DNA from: Acidobacteriota bacterium
GTDB taxonomy: Bacteria; Acidobacteriota; Terriglobia; Acidiferrales; UBA7541
Length of the DNA: 36,353 nucleotides
Assembly: GCA_023481105.1 (NCBI GenBank)
Contig: JAMCWK010000021.1
Coordinates: 1 to 36,353, forward strand
Reading direction: 5' to 3'
In this document: positions 7,698-16,146 of the stretch, one piece after another
Numbering within the stretch: position 1 is the first letter of the stretch
How the letters are laid out: the number at the start of each line of letters is the position of its first letter
The notes under the pieces: generated by a model
Seen by the model: only the letters and a program-made list of their open reading frames with translations
What the model was told of the DNA's origin: nothing
Databases searched by the model: none
Program-made: the position numbers and the translations under genes

Positions 7698-8660
7698 CTA
7701 GTCTCGGCCCTTGAGCTTGGTGCGCGTGGCCACCCAAAGGTCAAAACCGCCTGCGCCGCTCAACGGGACCGTGTTGAAGTAGAGGGCCGTGCCGTCGAAG
7801 GAAAGGAACGGCTGCGCTTCTTGGGAGACAGTATTGACGGCCGGTCCGACGTTCACCGGGACCGACCAGGGATCCGAAGTGCTCGCCCGCATGGCAACCC
7901 AGAGATCATCAAAGCCGAAGGTCCCCGGACGGTTCGAGGGAAAGAAGATTTCCAGTCCGTCACGACGGATACCAGGTCCTCGATCATTGAACGGACTGCT
8001 GAGTTCCACAACCAGAACCGCCCAGCCAAAGGTCTCGTCTGCCTGGAGCGTGCTTGCATAAATGTCGAGCCCACCAGGGCCGCCAGGCCGGTTCGAAGTG
8101 AAGTAGAGGGTGGTCACACCGGTCGCGTCGTCCTCGAAAATGCACGGCTGTTGCTCTTGCGCGGCGGTGTTCACCGTACTGCCGAGGTTCTCGGCGGGTC
8201 GCCAGCCGAAGTCATCACGTTTGTTGTGCCGGCGAGAAACATAAATGTCGGAGGTGCCAAATCCCCCGGGACCGTCGCTATGGAAATACATGCGATGGCC
8301 GTCAAGGGAGAGTTCCGGAGCGCTCTCGTTGGATGCGGTGTTGATATTGGGACCCAAGTTTTGAGGCGCGCCCCAGGGGGCATCCACACTCGGCCGCTGG
8401 GTGACCCAGATGTCGGTTCCTCCGAAGCCTCCTGGTCGGCTGGAGTGGAAGTAAAGACTCAGCCCGTCCTTCGAAATAGTTGGGCCCTGGTCCAGCGAGG
8501 ATGTGTTGATTGTCGGACCAAGATTGACGGCTGCTGACCAATCGGAATACTGGTCGTCCGCGTCAGCCACCACGAACATCGCCGCGGCCAGCACGACCGC
8601 AGCCCAGGCCACCGCCCAGCCGCTCAACCGTGCAAGGTGCTTTCGATTCGCGTCTCTCAT
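7698..8660 (-). CDS. exported PD40 (WD40-like) beta-propeller protein
   Basis: A 320-residue protein with an N-terminal basic and hydrophobic signal-like segment (about 1-35, ending near VVADADD). The rest consists of about five PD40 repeats of the TolB/WD40-like propeller type, each with a core such as LSLYFHSSRPGGFGGTDIWV, spaced about 50 residues and separated by NLGP.INT segments. These propellers usually act outside the cytoplasm in binding or recognition; a ligand cannot be deduced. ATG 8660 is preceded by AAGGAGA at a good distance. It is the first gene of the minus-strand run of surface proteins and diverges from the winged-helix regulator. Confidence 0.8.
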   Translation of the reverse strand: MRDANRKHLARLSGWAVAWAAVVLAAAMFVVADADDQYSDWSAAVNLGPTINTSSLDQGPTISKDGLSLYFHSSRPGGFGGTDIWVTQRPSVDAPWGAPQNLGPNINTASNESAPELSLDGHRMYFHSDGPGGFGTSDIYVSRRHNKRDDFGWRPAENLGSTVNTAAQEQQPCIFEDDATGVTTLYFTSNRPGGPGGLDIYASTLQADETFGWAVLVVELSSPFNDRGPGIRRDGLEIFFPSNRPGTFGFDDLWVAMRASTSDPWSVPVNVGPAVNTVSQEAQPFLSFDGTALYFNTVPLSGAGGFDLWVATRTKLKGRD

Positions 8661-8824
8661 TTCTTTTCTCCTTTTCCGCGCTCGGCATTAGCGCTGTGGC
8701 GGCGACTTTCGCAGGCTTGCCAGCGGGATTCAATGCAACGCGGGCAAAACGGGGGTGAAACTGTAATGGGCAACAAATCAGCCAGTTGCAACGGCGGGTG
8801 ACACAGCCTAGGAGGAGATTCTGC

Positions 8825-8852
8825 TAGACAGTGTCGTATCTGGATGTATAAT
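8825..8852 (+). promoter_or_regulatory. sigma70-type promoter of the regulator/TonB unit
   Basis: TAGACA (8825-8830, five of six to TTGACA), a 16-base spacer and a perfect TATAAT (8847-8852). The predicted transcript would begin near 8859, giving a leader of about 36 bases before the regulator ATG at 8895. Confidence 0.65.
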
Positions 8853-8856
8853 CCAG
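8840..8856. promoter_or_regulatory. palindrome over the -10 element, possible operator
   Basis: CTGGAT (8840-8845), GTATA and ATCCAG (8851-8856) form a perfect inverted repeat that encloses most of the TATAAT box. A protein bound here would block RNA polymerase; autoregulation by the adjacent winged-helix protein is one possibility. A chance 6-bp palindrome cannot be excluded. Confidence 0.4.
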
Positions 8857-8894
8857 AAAGTTTTGTGCGCCCGAAAGCGCCATAAGATTTCCGG

Positions 8895-10829
8895 ATGGGT
8901 GGAGTTCTCACGTCCGGTCCGGGCCGCGTCGGCTTCGGCGTCTTCGAAGCGGATCTGAAAGCCGGAGAACTCCGCAAGAGCGGTTCTCGCGTCAAACTCG
9001 AAGGCCAGCCGTTCCAGGTTCTTGCCATGCTTCTGGAGCGGCCCGGCGAAGTCGTCACCCGCGAAGAGCTCCAACGCAAGCTCTGGCCCGCCGACACGTT
9101 CGTTGACTTCGAGCACAGCATCAACGCGGCGGTGAAGCGGCTGCGCGACGCGCTGGACGATTCCGCCGATTCACCCCGCTATATCGAAACGCTCCCCCGC
9201 CGCGGTTACCGCTTCATCTATCCGATCAACGGCGGCAGCGCCGTCGCAGCCCAGCAACCTTCCGCGACGCCGCGTTTCGGCTGGCAAGTCAAAACGCTAC
9301 TCATTGCCCTCCCGGTTGTGCTCATCGGAATCGTGGCGTTCAACGTCGGCGGTTTGCGTCACCGCATCTTTGGGATCGCGCCGGGGACGATCGGCTCCGT
9401 GCTCGTGAGTCCGGCAAAGAACTACACCGGTGACCCAGCCCAGGAGTTTCTCGCTGATGGCTTGACCGACAGCCTGACCACGCACTTAGCGCAGGTGGGG
9501 GCTCTGCGCGTGCCGTCCGTGACCTCGGCGATGTTTTACAAGGCGGAGCGCAAGAAACTTCCGGAGATTGCCAAAGAATTGAAGGTGGACGCCGTAGTCG
9601 AGCCCAGCGTGCAGCGGTCGGGCGCAGGGCTGCTGATTAACATCCAGCTCATCCACGCGCGGACGGATAACCACCTGTGGGCCAAGCACTACGAGTCCAC
9701 TGGGCAGGATTTGCAAGCCGTGCTCGGCCGCATCGCGCGCGATGTCGTCGCAGCCATGAAGGTGACGCCGAGACCGGAGGAGCGCTCCCGTCTGGCAAGA
9801 CCCAAAGAAACTTCTCCGGAGGCCTACGCGCTTTTCATGCAGGGCCGCTATCATCTCCGCAAGGGCACGGAAGAGAGTCGCGAGAAGGCTGCGCACCTGT
9901 TTGCAAAAGTTATCGAGTTGGACCCGAATTACGCTCCGGCCTACGCGCAACTCGCCCTCCTGCACACGCATGGCGGAGCCTACCTGGCCGGGCCGGGCGT
10001 TACCGCGCGTAATCTGGCCCTGAAGTGGGCGGAGAAAGCGCTGGAGTTGGACGATTCCCTCGCCGAAGCCCACACCGCCCTGGCGAACGTCTCCAAGGCG
10101 GATTGGAATTTCAAGGAAGTTGAAGCGCGCTACAAGCGCGCCATTGAACTGAATCCCAGTTTCCCCACCGCTCACACCTGGTATTCCCAGTTTCTGACGA
10201 ATCTGCGGCGGTATGACGAGGCTCTGGAACATTCCCGGCGCGCGATGGAACTTGCGCCCGCCGAACCCAGCACGCTCACCCACGCGGCAATCGCTTTCTG
10301 GGCCAGCGGCCGGACCGATGAAGCGATGGCCTACTGGCAGAAGGTGGTGGATCTGGAACTTGACTACTGGGGGGCCTACAGCTTTTTGGGCCGTGGCTAT
10401 GTGCGGCAGGGAAAGTACGCCGAAGCGATTGCGGCTCTGGAGAAGACCATTGCCTTGCGCGGCCGCGACAACATCAGTGTCGCCTGTCTGGCCCATGCGT
10501 ACGCAAAAGCGGGACGCCGCGACGAATCTTTACGGCTCGTCGCGGAATTGGAAAGCAAGTCCAAAAAGTCAGAACGACCCATGGTTTTCGCTATGGCCAT
10601 CGCCTATGCGGGTCTCGGCGACGAGAAAAAGCTCTTCGATCTTCTGGAGCGGTCCTATGAAGGCCGCGGCAGCGGCATTGTCCCACTCAATTCCGAGCAA
10701 TTGTTTGAGGATTACCAGGGTGATCCGCGCTTTCGCGGCATTTTGCTCCGCATCGGGATGCCGCCGGAGAGCCTCGCTCCGTTGAACACCCTTGTCGCAA
10801 AGCCCGGGGGGAGGCCGCAGCGAAAGTAG
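8895..10829 (+). CDS. winged-helix, TM, TPR membrane regulator (CadC/ToxR-like)
   Basis: A 644-residue predicted one-pass membrane regulator. Residues about 12-112 form an OmpR/CadC-type winged helix (LWPADTFVDFEHSINAAVKR, then ETLPRRGYRFI). One membrane helix follows (about 134-153), then a periplasmic TolB/FlgO-like domain (about 175-290) and TPR repeats (about 305-610, for instance AYAQLALLHT and FPTAHTWYSQFL). This layout is very common in acidobacteria, where the cytoplasmic domain binds DNA and the outer part senses a signal. There is no obvious ribosome binding site at the ATG. The TonB receptor gene begins 47 bases downstream, so the pair is probably co-transcribed and the regulator may control it. 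Confidence 0.85.
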   Translation: MGGVLTSGPGRVGFGVFEADLKAGELRKSGSRVKLEGQPFQVLAMLLERPGEVVTREELQRKLWPADTFVDFEHSINAAVKRLRDALDDSADSPRYIETLPRRGYRFIYPINGGSAVAAQQPSATPRFGWQVKTLLIALPVVLIGIVAFNVGGLRHRIFGIAPGTIGSVLVSPAKNYTGDPAQEFLADGLTDSLTTHLAQVGALRVPSVTSAMFYKAERKKLPEIAKELKVDAVVEPSVQRSGAGLLINIQLIHARTDNHLWAKHYESTGQDLQAVLGRIARDVVAAMKVTPRPEERSRLARPKETSPEAYALFMQGRYHLRKGTEESREKAAHLFAKVIELDPNYAPAYAQLALLHTHGGAYLAGPGVTARNLALKWAEKALELDDSLAEAHTALANVSKADWNFKEVEARYKRAIELNPSFPTAHTWYSQFLTNLRRYDEALEHSRRAMELAPAEPSTLTHAAIAFWASGRTDEAMAYWQKVVDLELDYWGAYSFLGRGYVRQGKYAEAIAALEKTIALRGRDNISVACLAHAYAKAGRRDESLRLVAELESKSKKSERPMVFAMAIAYAGLGDEKKLFDLLERSYEGRGSGIVPLNSEQLFEDYQGDPRFRGILLRIGMPPESLAPLNTLVAKPGGRPQRK

Positions 10830-10875
10830 GGAATCACAACTCGCGAATCCGCCTGCGTATTCCACGGAGGCTGCG

Positions 10876-13800
10876 ATGGGAAAGACAACATTACACCGGG
10901 CCGCTTGCTTCATTGGCCTGCTCTGCCTCGAATTCCTCCCCCTTCCCGCACTTGCGCAGCAGCCCACCGGAACCATCGCTGGAATCGTGACGGACCCTTC
11001 CGGCGCCGTGGTCGGCGGCGCGAGTGTGACCGTCGTCCACAAAGCTAGCCGGACGACCGTCCGAATGACGACTTCAGACGTCGGCGCCTACACCGTGCCC
11101 GCGCTTCTCCCCGGTGACTACGAGGTACGCATCGAAGCCAGCGGCTTCAAAACCACTGTGTCCGCTTTGAAAGTCGAAGTTGGGCGAGTTACATCGGCTG
11201 ACGTGCGGCTGGAAGTCGGCGAGTTGACGGAAACCGTGACGGTGGAAGCGAACGGAGTGCGGGTGAATCCCACGCAAACAGCACTCGAAGGCATTGTTAC
11301 CGAGGAGCTCATCCGCAGCCTGCCGCTCAACGGCCGCAACTTCCTCGAACTCGGACAACTCGAACCCGGCGTCCAGATCAACACCAAGGGCACGCTGGTG
11401 GGCGTTGCCGGGTACAACACGGCCATCGGGATTGCCGGCCAGTCTGGCCTTCAGACCGCCGTCACGCTCGATGGTCTCAGTATCAGCGACGACCACTTTG
11501 GCGCCGTCCTCGCCAATGTCTCTCAAGAGGCTATTCAGGAATTCCAGGTCACCCGCTCGGCGCAGGATATCTCCACCGGGCTGTCCGGCAATGGCGCGGT
11601 GAACATCGTCACACGAACCGGCGGCAACGAGTTCCATGGCACTGGGCTGTTCTACTGGCGGGACGACAAGCTGGCCGCCCGTATCGCCGAGGAGCAAATC
11701 CCCTTCGGGCGCGAGCATTTCGGCTTCAGTGCCGGCGGCCCGTTCAGCCGCGACCGCCTGTTCTGGTTCGCCAGCTACGAGGGCATCAATCAGAGTATCG
11801 GCGTGGCCACTGTGACGCCATTCTTCCCGCAGTTCACCGATACATGGCAGGCGCCGTATGACGAGCGCATGGCGCTGGCGCGTGTGGACTGGAACCTCAG
11901 TGCAGGCCTGCGCATATTCGGCCGGTTTCTTCACAACAACCGCCGGGGCATTGAAGCCGGCGGGTCCTTTGGAGGAATTGAGATTGTCCCGGTAACTCAG
12001 CACGATTTCAGCAACCAAACGGCTGCGGGCTTGGACTTCGCCCGCGGGCGCTTCACCCACTCCTTTCGCTTCGGCTACCTCAACTCAAACTTGCGCAACG
12101 AAAGCGGCAACACGTTCATCGAGGGCTTGCCGATCACTCTCGATCCCGATGGTCGGCTAGTGACGGCGCACATCGGCGAAGCACTCGCGCTGGGGACCAA
12201 CAGCAACACGCCATCCTATCGCTTCATCGACAACTACGAGACACGTTACGACGGCGGAGTCAGCTTCGGCCGCCATAGCCTGCGTTGGGGAGCGCTGACG
12301 AACATCATCCGCTCAAACTGGTACGAGGAATTGAGAAGGGTCCCGGAAATCACGCTGGAATTCAATGCCGACTTGCAGCAACGATGCGGTGCGGACCCGC
12401 TCTGCTATCCTATCCGCGGTGGCAATGTCGGCAACGGGCTCGGCTGGCTCAGCGGCCTTTCGACGCTCGGCTTCCCCTTTGGCGGCTTCAAGAACAACCG
12501 CATTCACACCTATGTTGCCGACGGCTGGCGAGCGACGCCGCGCCTGCAAGTGAACGTCGGACTGCGTTGGGTGTACGAGCCAGGGCCGAACACGCCCGGC
12601 GTGGTCAAGCCCGCCATCCTCGACGAATTCATGGCCGGAATTTCGCGGCCTGTTTCGCACGATACGAATAACCTTGCGCCCCAGATTGGTTTGGCGTGGG
12701 ACCCCACCGGCGCAGGCAAATGGGTGCTCCGCGCCAACGCCGGCGTCTTCTACGACAACTTCCTGCTGCGGAACAACTGGTGGGTGCGCAACAACCTGGA
12801 GCGCGCGCCGATCGCCTTTGTTACCTCGCAGCTCAGCCGGCTGGTCGATCCCAACACCAACACGAATATCTTTGTGTTGGACGGCAGCGACCCGAACGCC
12901 ACCATCACTCCTGGCGTGAACTGGCTTTCCGGTCCGCAGTGCAACGACCCGCGCTTACCTCCGGGCAATTGTGCGCTCGGCACCCCGGGGCTGCTCGATG
13001 CGGTTCTGGACGCGGCGGCCGCGTTCCGCGCGGCGTACGCGCTCCGGGCCGAACAGCGCACCGCTCAGGACTCCAACTGCGAACGCAACCGCACCTGCCA
13101 GATCATGGATCCGAACTACCGCACTCCCTACACTCTCCAGTTCAGCGTTGGCTTTCAGCGCGAGCTCCGGCCGGGGCTGGTTCTTTCGATTGACTACGTG
13201 CGCCACCGCGGCCAGCGTTTCCCGGTGCGGACCGAGGCGAACCGGGGAGGAGCGGCAGACACCCTCGATGTGAACAAGGCGATGGCCGCGATCATCGCTA
13301 CGAATCAATCGTTGGGTTGCGGCGCGAGCGTCAGTACAGCGGCCATTGATTGCGCCGTCGGCAAGGGCGCGACCATCCTGAGCTACACGAATCGCGGATT
13401 GGGCACAGGGGCCGGCGGCAGGCAGGCAAGGGCAGGTGTGGAAAGTACGGCCGCCTTCGACGGCCTGAGCCCAAAGTTCAACCGCTTCATCGTGTACCAA
13501 TCCAGGGGTTGGTCTACCTACAACGCGCTCCAGGTACATCTGCGCGGTCGCCTGCCCGATTCTGGCCGGGGACTGCACAACTGGAGCCTGGTGACTTCGT
13601 ACTCCCTGAGCCGGCTGGTGGGCACTGTGGCGGAGCAAGGACTGATCTGGCTCCAGGCGGACGATTTCAAGTTCATGTACGGTCCCACGTCGTTCGACCG
13701 CACGCACGTGTTCAGCCTGGCGACTGGCTTCGATACTTTCGCAGGCTTGCGGCTGAACAGTTTCTGGCGTGCCTCCAGCTCGTTGCCGCAGTCGGTGTTC

Positions 13801-14379
13801 CTGCAACCGGTGCGCAGCGGCAACGCAGCTTCGGCGGAAATCTTCCACACGGATTTGGACGGCGACGGCTCGAGCGGTGATCCCTTGCCCGGTACGAACC
13901 GCGGCTCCTATGGACGCAAGATCGGCTGCGGCGGCAAGGCTCTCAACCGCGTGATCGACTCTTACAACAGCACACAGGCCGGCCAACTGACACCCGCAGG
14001 GCAGACGCTGGTGAACGCGGGCCTGTTTACCACAACTCAATTAAAGGCGCTAGGCGCCGTCAGTCCCACCGTGCCGCGAGCACCGGATGGACAGGTCTGC
14101 CTGGATTCGTTGCTCACGACGGACATCCGAATCTCGCGTCCCTTCACCCTGCGCCACGAGCGCGTCACCATCGAACCGGCCTTTGAAATGTTCAACGTGT
14201 TCAACGTTGCCAACTACGACTTGCCCGCTTCGCGCCTAGATGGTGTCTTGACCGGCCTGCCCAGCTCTCTCAACGGAACCACGCCGGAGACTCGCACAAA
14301 TCGGGCCGGCGTCACGGGTGGAACGATGTCGCTGGGAGCGCCCCGCTCCTGGCAGTTGGTTCTTCGTGTGTCCTTTTAA
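10876..14379 (+). CDS. TonB-dependent receptor with N-terminal carboxypeptidase-like domain
   Basis: A 1167-residue outer-membrane protein. A signal peptide (about 1-28, ending ALAQQ) is followed by a carboxypeptidase-regulatory/Cna-B-like domain (about 32-112, GTIAGIVTDPSGAVVGGASV), a plug-like region (about 125-260, SLPLNGRNFLELGQLEPGV) and a long beta-barrel ending in an aromatic residue (SWQLVLRVSF), as barrel proteins do. The family, common in acidobacteria, imports large nutrients using TonB energy; the substrate is unknown. ATG 10876 is chosen because GGAGG lies six bases ahead and a signal peptide follows at once; the longer frame overlaps the regulator. It forms a unit with the regulator. 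A weak GTCCT/AGGAC hairpin spans the stop. Confidence 0.88.
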   Translation: MGKTTLHRAACFIGLLCLEFLPLPALAQQPTGTIAGIVTDPSGAVVGGASVTVVHKASRTTVRMTTSDVGAYTVPALLPGDYEVRIEASGFKTTVSALKVEVGRVTSADVRLEVGELTETVTVEANGVRVNPTQTALEGIVTEELIRSLPLNGRNFLELGQLEPGVQINTKGTLVGVAGYNTAIGIAGQSGLQTAVTLDGLSISDDHFGAVLANVSQEAIQEFQVTRSAQDISTGLSGNGAVNIVTRTGGNEFHGTGLFYWRDDKLAARIAEEQIPFGREHFGFSAGGPFSRDRLFWFASYEGINQSIGVATVTPFFPQFTDTWQAPYDERMALARVDWNLSAGLRIFGRFLHNNRRGIEAGGSFGGIEIVPVTQHDFSNQTAAGLDFARGRFTHSFRFGYLNSNLRNESGNTFIEGLPITLDPDGRLVTAHIGEALALGTNSNTPSYRFIDNYETRYDGGVSFGRHSLRWGALTNIIRSNWYEELRRVPEITLEFNADLQQRCGADPLCYPIRGGNVGNGLGWLSGLSTLGFPFGGFKNNRIHTYVADGWRATPRLQVNVGLRWVYEPGPNTPGVVKPAILDEFMAGISRPVSHDTNNLAPQIGLAWDPTGAGKWVLRANAGVFYDNFLLRNNWWVRNNLERAPIAFVTSQLSRLVDPNTNTNIFVLDGSDPNATITPGVNWLSGPQCNDPRLPPGNCALGTPGLLDAVLDAAAAFRAAYALRAEQRTAQDSNCERNRTCQIMDPNYRTPYTLQFSVGFQRELRPGLVLSIDYVRHRGQRFPVRTEANRGGAADTLDVNKAMAAIIATNQSLGCGASVSTAAIDCAVGKGATILSYTNRGLGTGAGGRQARAGVESTAAFDGLSPKFNRFIVYQSRGWSTYNALQVHLRGRLPDSGRGLHNWSLVTSYSLSRLVGTVAEQGLIWLQADDFKFMYGPTSFDRTHVFSLATGFDTFAGLRLNSFWRASSSLPQSVFLQPVRSGNAASAEIFHTDLDGDGSSGDPLPGTNRGSYGRKIGCGGKALNRVIDSYNSTQAGQLTPAGQTLVNAGLFTTTQLKALGAVSPTVPRAPDGQVCLDSLLTTDIRISRPFTLRHERVTIEPAFEMFNVFNVANYDLPASRLDGVLTGLPSSLNGTTPETRTNRAGVTGGTMSLGAPRSWQLVLRVSF

Positions 14380-14602
14380 GAGGACCATCCGACGTGAGGG
14401 GCCGCAGCGCTTCGTCCTGAAAGCGAGTTCTAGTTTACATAAGGAATCCCCTCTTGGTGTCTATTTGGTGTCCATTTCTGTAGGGCACCAGGGGGACTAG
14501 ACAGGTGTCGCGGGACCAAATAGAAAGCATGAAGGTCTTGGGGGAAGAAGCAGATAGAATGAAGTCACGGCGGATGAGGAAGTTAGCAAAATCGCTGAGA
14601 TA
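14380..14602. other. non-coding spacer with GACACCAA direct repeat
   Basis: No convincing gene. It holds TTGGTGTCTATTTGGTGTCC (14455-14474), a short direct repeat of TTGGTGTC. The word CTTGGTGTCTAT at 14453 also occurs 47 bases past tRNA-Ser(GGA) at 1856. Together with the tRNA fragment that follows, this may be the remnant of a tRNA-linked insertion, but the match is only 12 bases. Confidence 0.35.
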
Positions 14603-14671
14603 GAATCCCACCCTCTCCGCCATTTTGGCGAAGCCAAAATGCCCTGAGCGAGCGCAGCGAGTCGAAGGGCT
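14603..14671 (+). repeat. tRNA-Ser 3'-end fragment plus hairpin, copy 1
   Basis: The first 20 bases (14603-14622) equal the last 20 of both tRNA-Ser genes, from the T loop through the acceptor strand to the CCA. They continue into a perfect stem-loop ATTTTGGC-GAA-GCCAAAAT (14622-14640) and then GCCCTGAGCGAGCGCAGCGA with GTCGAAGGGC, a dispersed repeat type. The tRNA 5' part is absent, so this is not a functional tRNA. The same composite returns at 15007 on the far side of the GIY-YIG gene, giving direct repeats about 405 bases apart. Confidence 0.8.
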
Positions 14672-14705
14672 CCCGCAATGCCGCACGCCGTTCTGAGCAA
14701 CCCCA

Positions 14706-14975
14706 ATGACTGAATCGAAGCCCTGGCACTGTTACATTCTCGTATGTGCTGACAAGAGCTTCTACGTGGCCGTGGCCACCGGCTTGATTGAAAGAGAGCT
14801 TGCACATAACTTGGGAGTCGGTGCAAAGCATACTCGACTCAGGAGGCCAGTTCGCCTGGTCTGGTCCAAAGAGTGCGCCTCTCACGCGGAAGCGAGAAGC
14901 CTCGAAGCCCGGCTCAAAGGCTGGAGTCGAAAAAAGAAAGCACTGCTCATCGCGGGTTCTCTTCGACTCGACTGA
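14706..14975 (+). CDS. GIY-YIG nuclease-like protein, degenerate
   Basis: An 89-residue protein resembling the small UvrC-like/Slx1-like GIY-YIG nuclease domain: CYILVCADKSFYVAVAT (9-25) in place of the usual .YVYIL.C.DGSLYTGIT, then LIERELAHN with the candidate catalytic Arg30, GAKHTRLRRPVRLVW (39-53), and EARSLEARLKGWSRKKKALL (62-81) with Glu residues where the metal ligand is expected. The second motif reads YVA instead of YIG or YTG, so activity is doubtful. No ribosome binding site is seen and the last codons overlap a dispersed repeat. It is flanked by two direct repeats carrying tRNA-Ser 3' ends, which suggests an element targeting tRNA-Ser; whether it is mobile is inference. Confidence 0.7.
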   Translation: MTESKPWHCYILVCADKSFYVAVATGLIERELAHNLGVGAKHTRLRRPVRLVWSKECASHAEARSLEARLKGWSRKKKALLIAGSLRLD

Positions 14976-15006
14976 CGTCTCGCTCAGAGTGAACGAAGGT
15001 CGTTCA

Positions 15007-15099
15007 CGAATCCCACCCTCTCCGCCATTTTGGCGAAGCCGGAATGCCCTGCTTGCCCTGAGCTCGCCGAAGGGAGCGAGCGCAGCGAGTCGAAGGGCT
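15007..15099 (+). repeat. tRNA-Ser 3'-end fragment plus hairpin, copy 2
   Basis: Bases 15007-15027 equal the last 21 of tRNA-Ser, including the CCA. The stem-loop that follows reads ATTTTGGC-GAA-GCCGGAAT: it differs from copy 1 at two bases, both of which keep pairing as G-U in RNA. An 18- to 25-base insertion containing CTTGCCCTGAGCTCGCC separates it from the shared GAGCGAGCGCAGCGAGTCGA end. It sits 31 bases after the GIY-YIG stop codon. Confidence 0.8.
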
Positions 15100-15166
15100 G
15101 CTACCTCCATCGTCCTTCTGGGCAAGCATCCATCAACGAATCGAACGTCTGGCTTAGACTCATCCT

Positions 15167-16096
15167 CTACCGAAACCCAAAAAAATTGGCCACCTGCTCG
15201 CTGACGCGGGCGATGGCGTCCTCGAGATTCGCGCCGATGCCGTCGTGCCGCGCGGTGAACACGCAAATTACGATGTGGCGATTCTGGCTTTCGAGCAGGC
15301 CGACGTCGTTGCCGATGAACGGCAGGAAGTCGCCGGTTTTGTGCGGCACGCGGTAGCCGGTGACGTATTTCGGCAGGCGCGAGCTGTACACTTGCCCGCG
15401 CATAATTTGCAGCATCTGATCGCTGGCTGCTTTGCTGACCGCTTCGCCTTTGTAAATTTTTTCCAGCAGCTTGCCCATGTCCCGCGGCGAGGAAAGCCCG
15501 AAGGGCATCTTGCCTTCCAGGTGAAATTCGCGCGCGCTGGGCGCTTCGCGGATGGCCTTGAACCACTCGGCGGCGAGTCCGGTGGCCTTGATGCTCGGCA
15601 GGCTGTAACTCTGCATCAACTGGTTGACCGGCTCGATGCCGCCGACTTTTTCGTACAGCATGTCCGTTGCGCTGTTGTCGCTGACGATGATCATCAGCGT
15701 GAGGAGGTCTTTGATGGTCAGGCTGGCGCCTGCGTCGAGCGATCGCAGGACGCCCGTGCCCGGGCGCTTGTCGGTTTCCTTGAGTTCCACGCGGTCGGTG
15801 AGGGCAAATTTTCCCGCGTCAATTTGGCGGAACACTTCCACCATGAGCGGAATTTTGATGACGCTCATGGTGTCCATCGCCTCGTCGACGTTTAGCGAGA
15901 TTTCTTCGCCCGTTTCCATGCACTTGATGTAGATTCCCCACTTGGCGTTCACCGAGCGCGTGATGCGCTCGATGTTGGTTTGCAGCCGCGCCAATGGCGT
16001 GGGCGGCTGTGGCGGCTGCTGCGCCCCCGCCGGCTGGATTCCAAGCAACAACGCGACAGCGCTGAGCGCTGCCAGAAAAACCCGCATTCTGCTCAT
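15167..16096 (-). CDS. exported class A beta-lactamase-like serine hydrolase
   Basis: A 309-residue protein with a signal peptide (about 1-25, ending PAGAQQ) and the three landmarks of the penicillin-binding/class A beta-lactamase fold: SVIK (Ser78, Lys81), SDN (139-141) and HKTG (252-255). The omega-loop ExxLN glutamate needed for rapid deacylation is not evident, so it may be a serine hydrolase or cell-wall enzyme rather than a resistance enzyme. ATG 16096 is preferred over the longer frame (16138) because AGGAGC lies eight bases ahead and the signal peptide follows directly. It follows the adenosine-specific kinase family gene by 50 bases on the same strand. Confidence 0.82.
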   Translation of the reverse strand: MSRMRVFLAALSAVALLLGIQPAGAQQPPQPPTPLARLQTNIERITRSVNAKWGIYIKCMETGEEISLNVDEAMDTMSVIKIPLMVEVFRQIDAGKFALTDRVELKETDKRPGTGVLRSLDAGASLTIKDLLTLMIIVSDNSATDMLYEKVGGIEPVNQLMQSYSLPSIKATGLAAEWFKAIREAPSAREFHLEGKMPFGLSSPRDMGKLLEKIYKGEAVSKAASDQMLQIMRGQVYSSRLPKYVTGYRVPHKTGDFLPFIGNDVGLLESQNRHIVICVFTARHDGIGANLEDAIARVSEQVANFFGFR

Positions 16097-16146
16097 GAAA
16101 TCGCTCCTCTTGATTCCCTTCAGCTCCAACGGCTGCAACGCTGTTC

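Noticed and set aside
8705-13750. Shared 16-mer ACTTTCGCAGGCTTGC at 8705 and inside the TonB gene at about 13735
   Set aside because: One copy is coding, no flanking similarity is seen, and a single match of this length in 36 kb can be chance.
14583-15566. Minus-strand 327-residue frame across the tRNA fragments and GIY-YIG gene
   Set aside because: It runs through both tRNA-Ser fragments, the repeats and the end of the serine hydrolase; composition is Arg/Ala-rich as in shadow frames.
15167-16096. Antibiotic-resistance class A beta-lactamase
   Set aside because: SxxK, SDN and KTG are present but the omega-loop ExxLN is not evident; only a serine hydrolase of that fold is supported.
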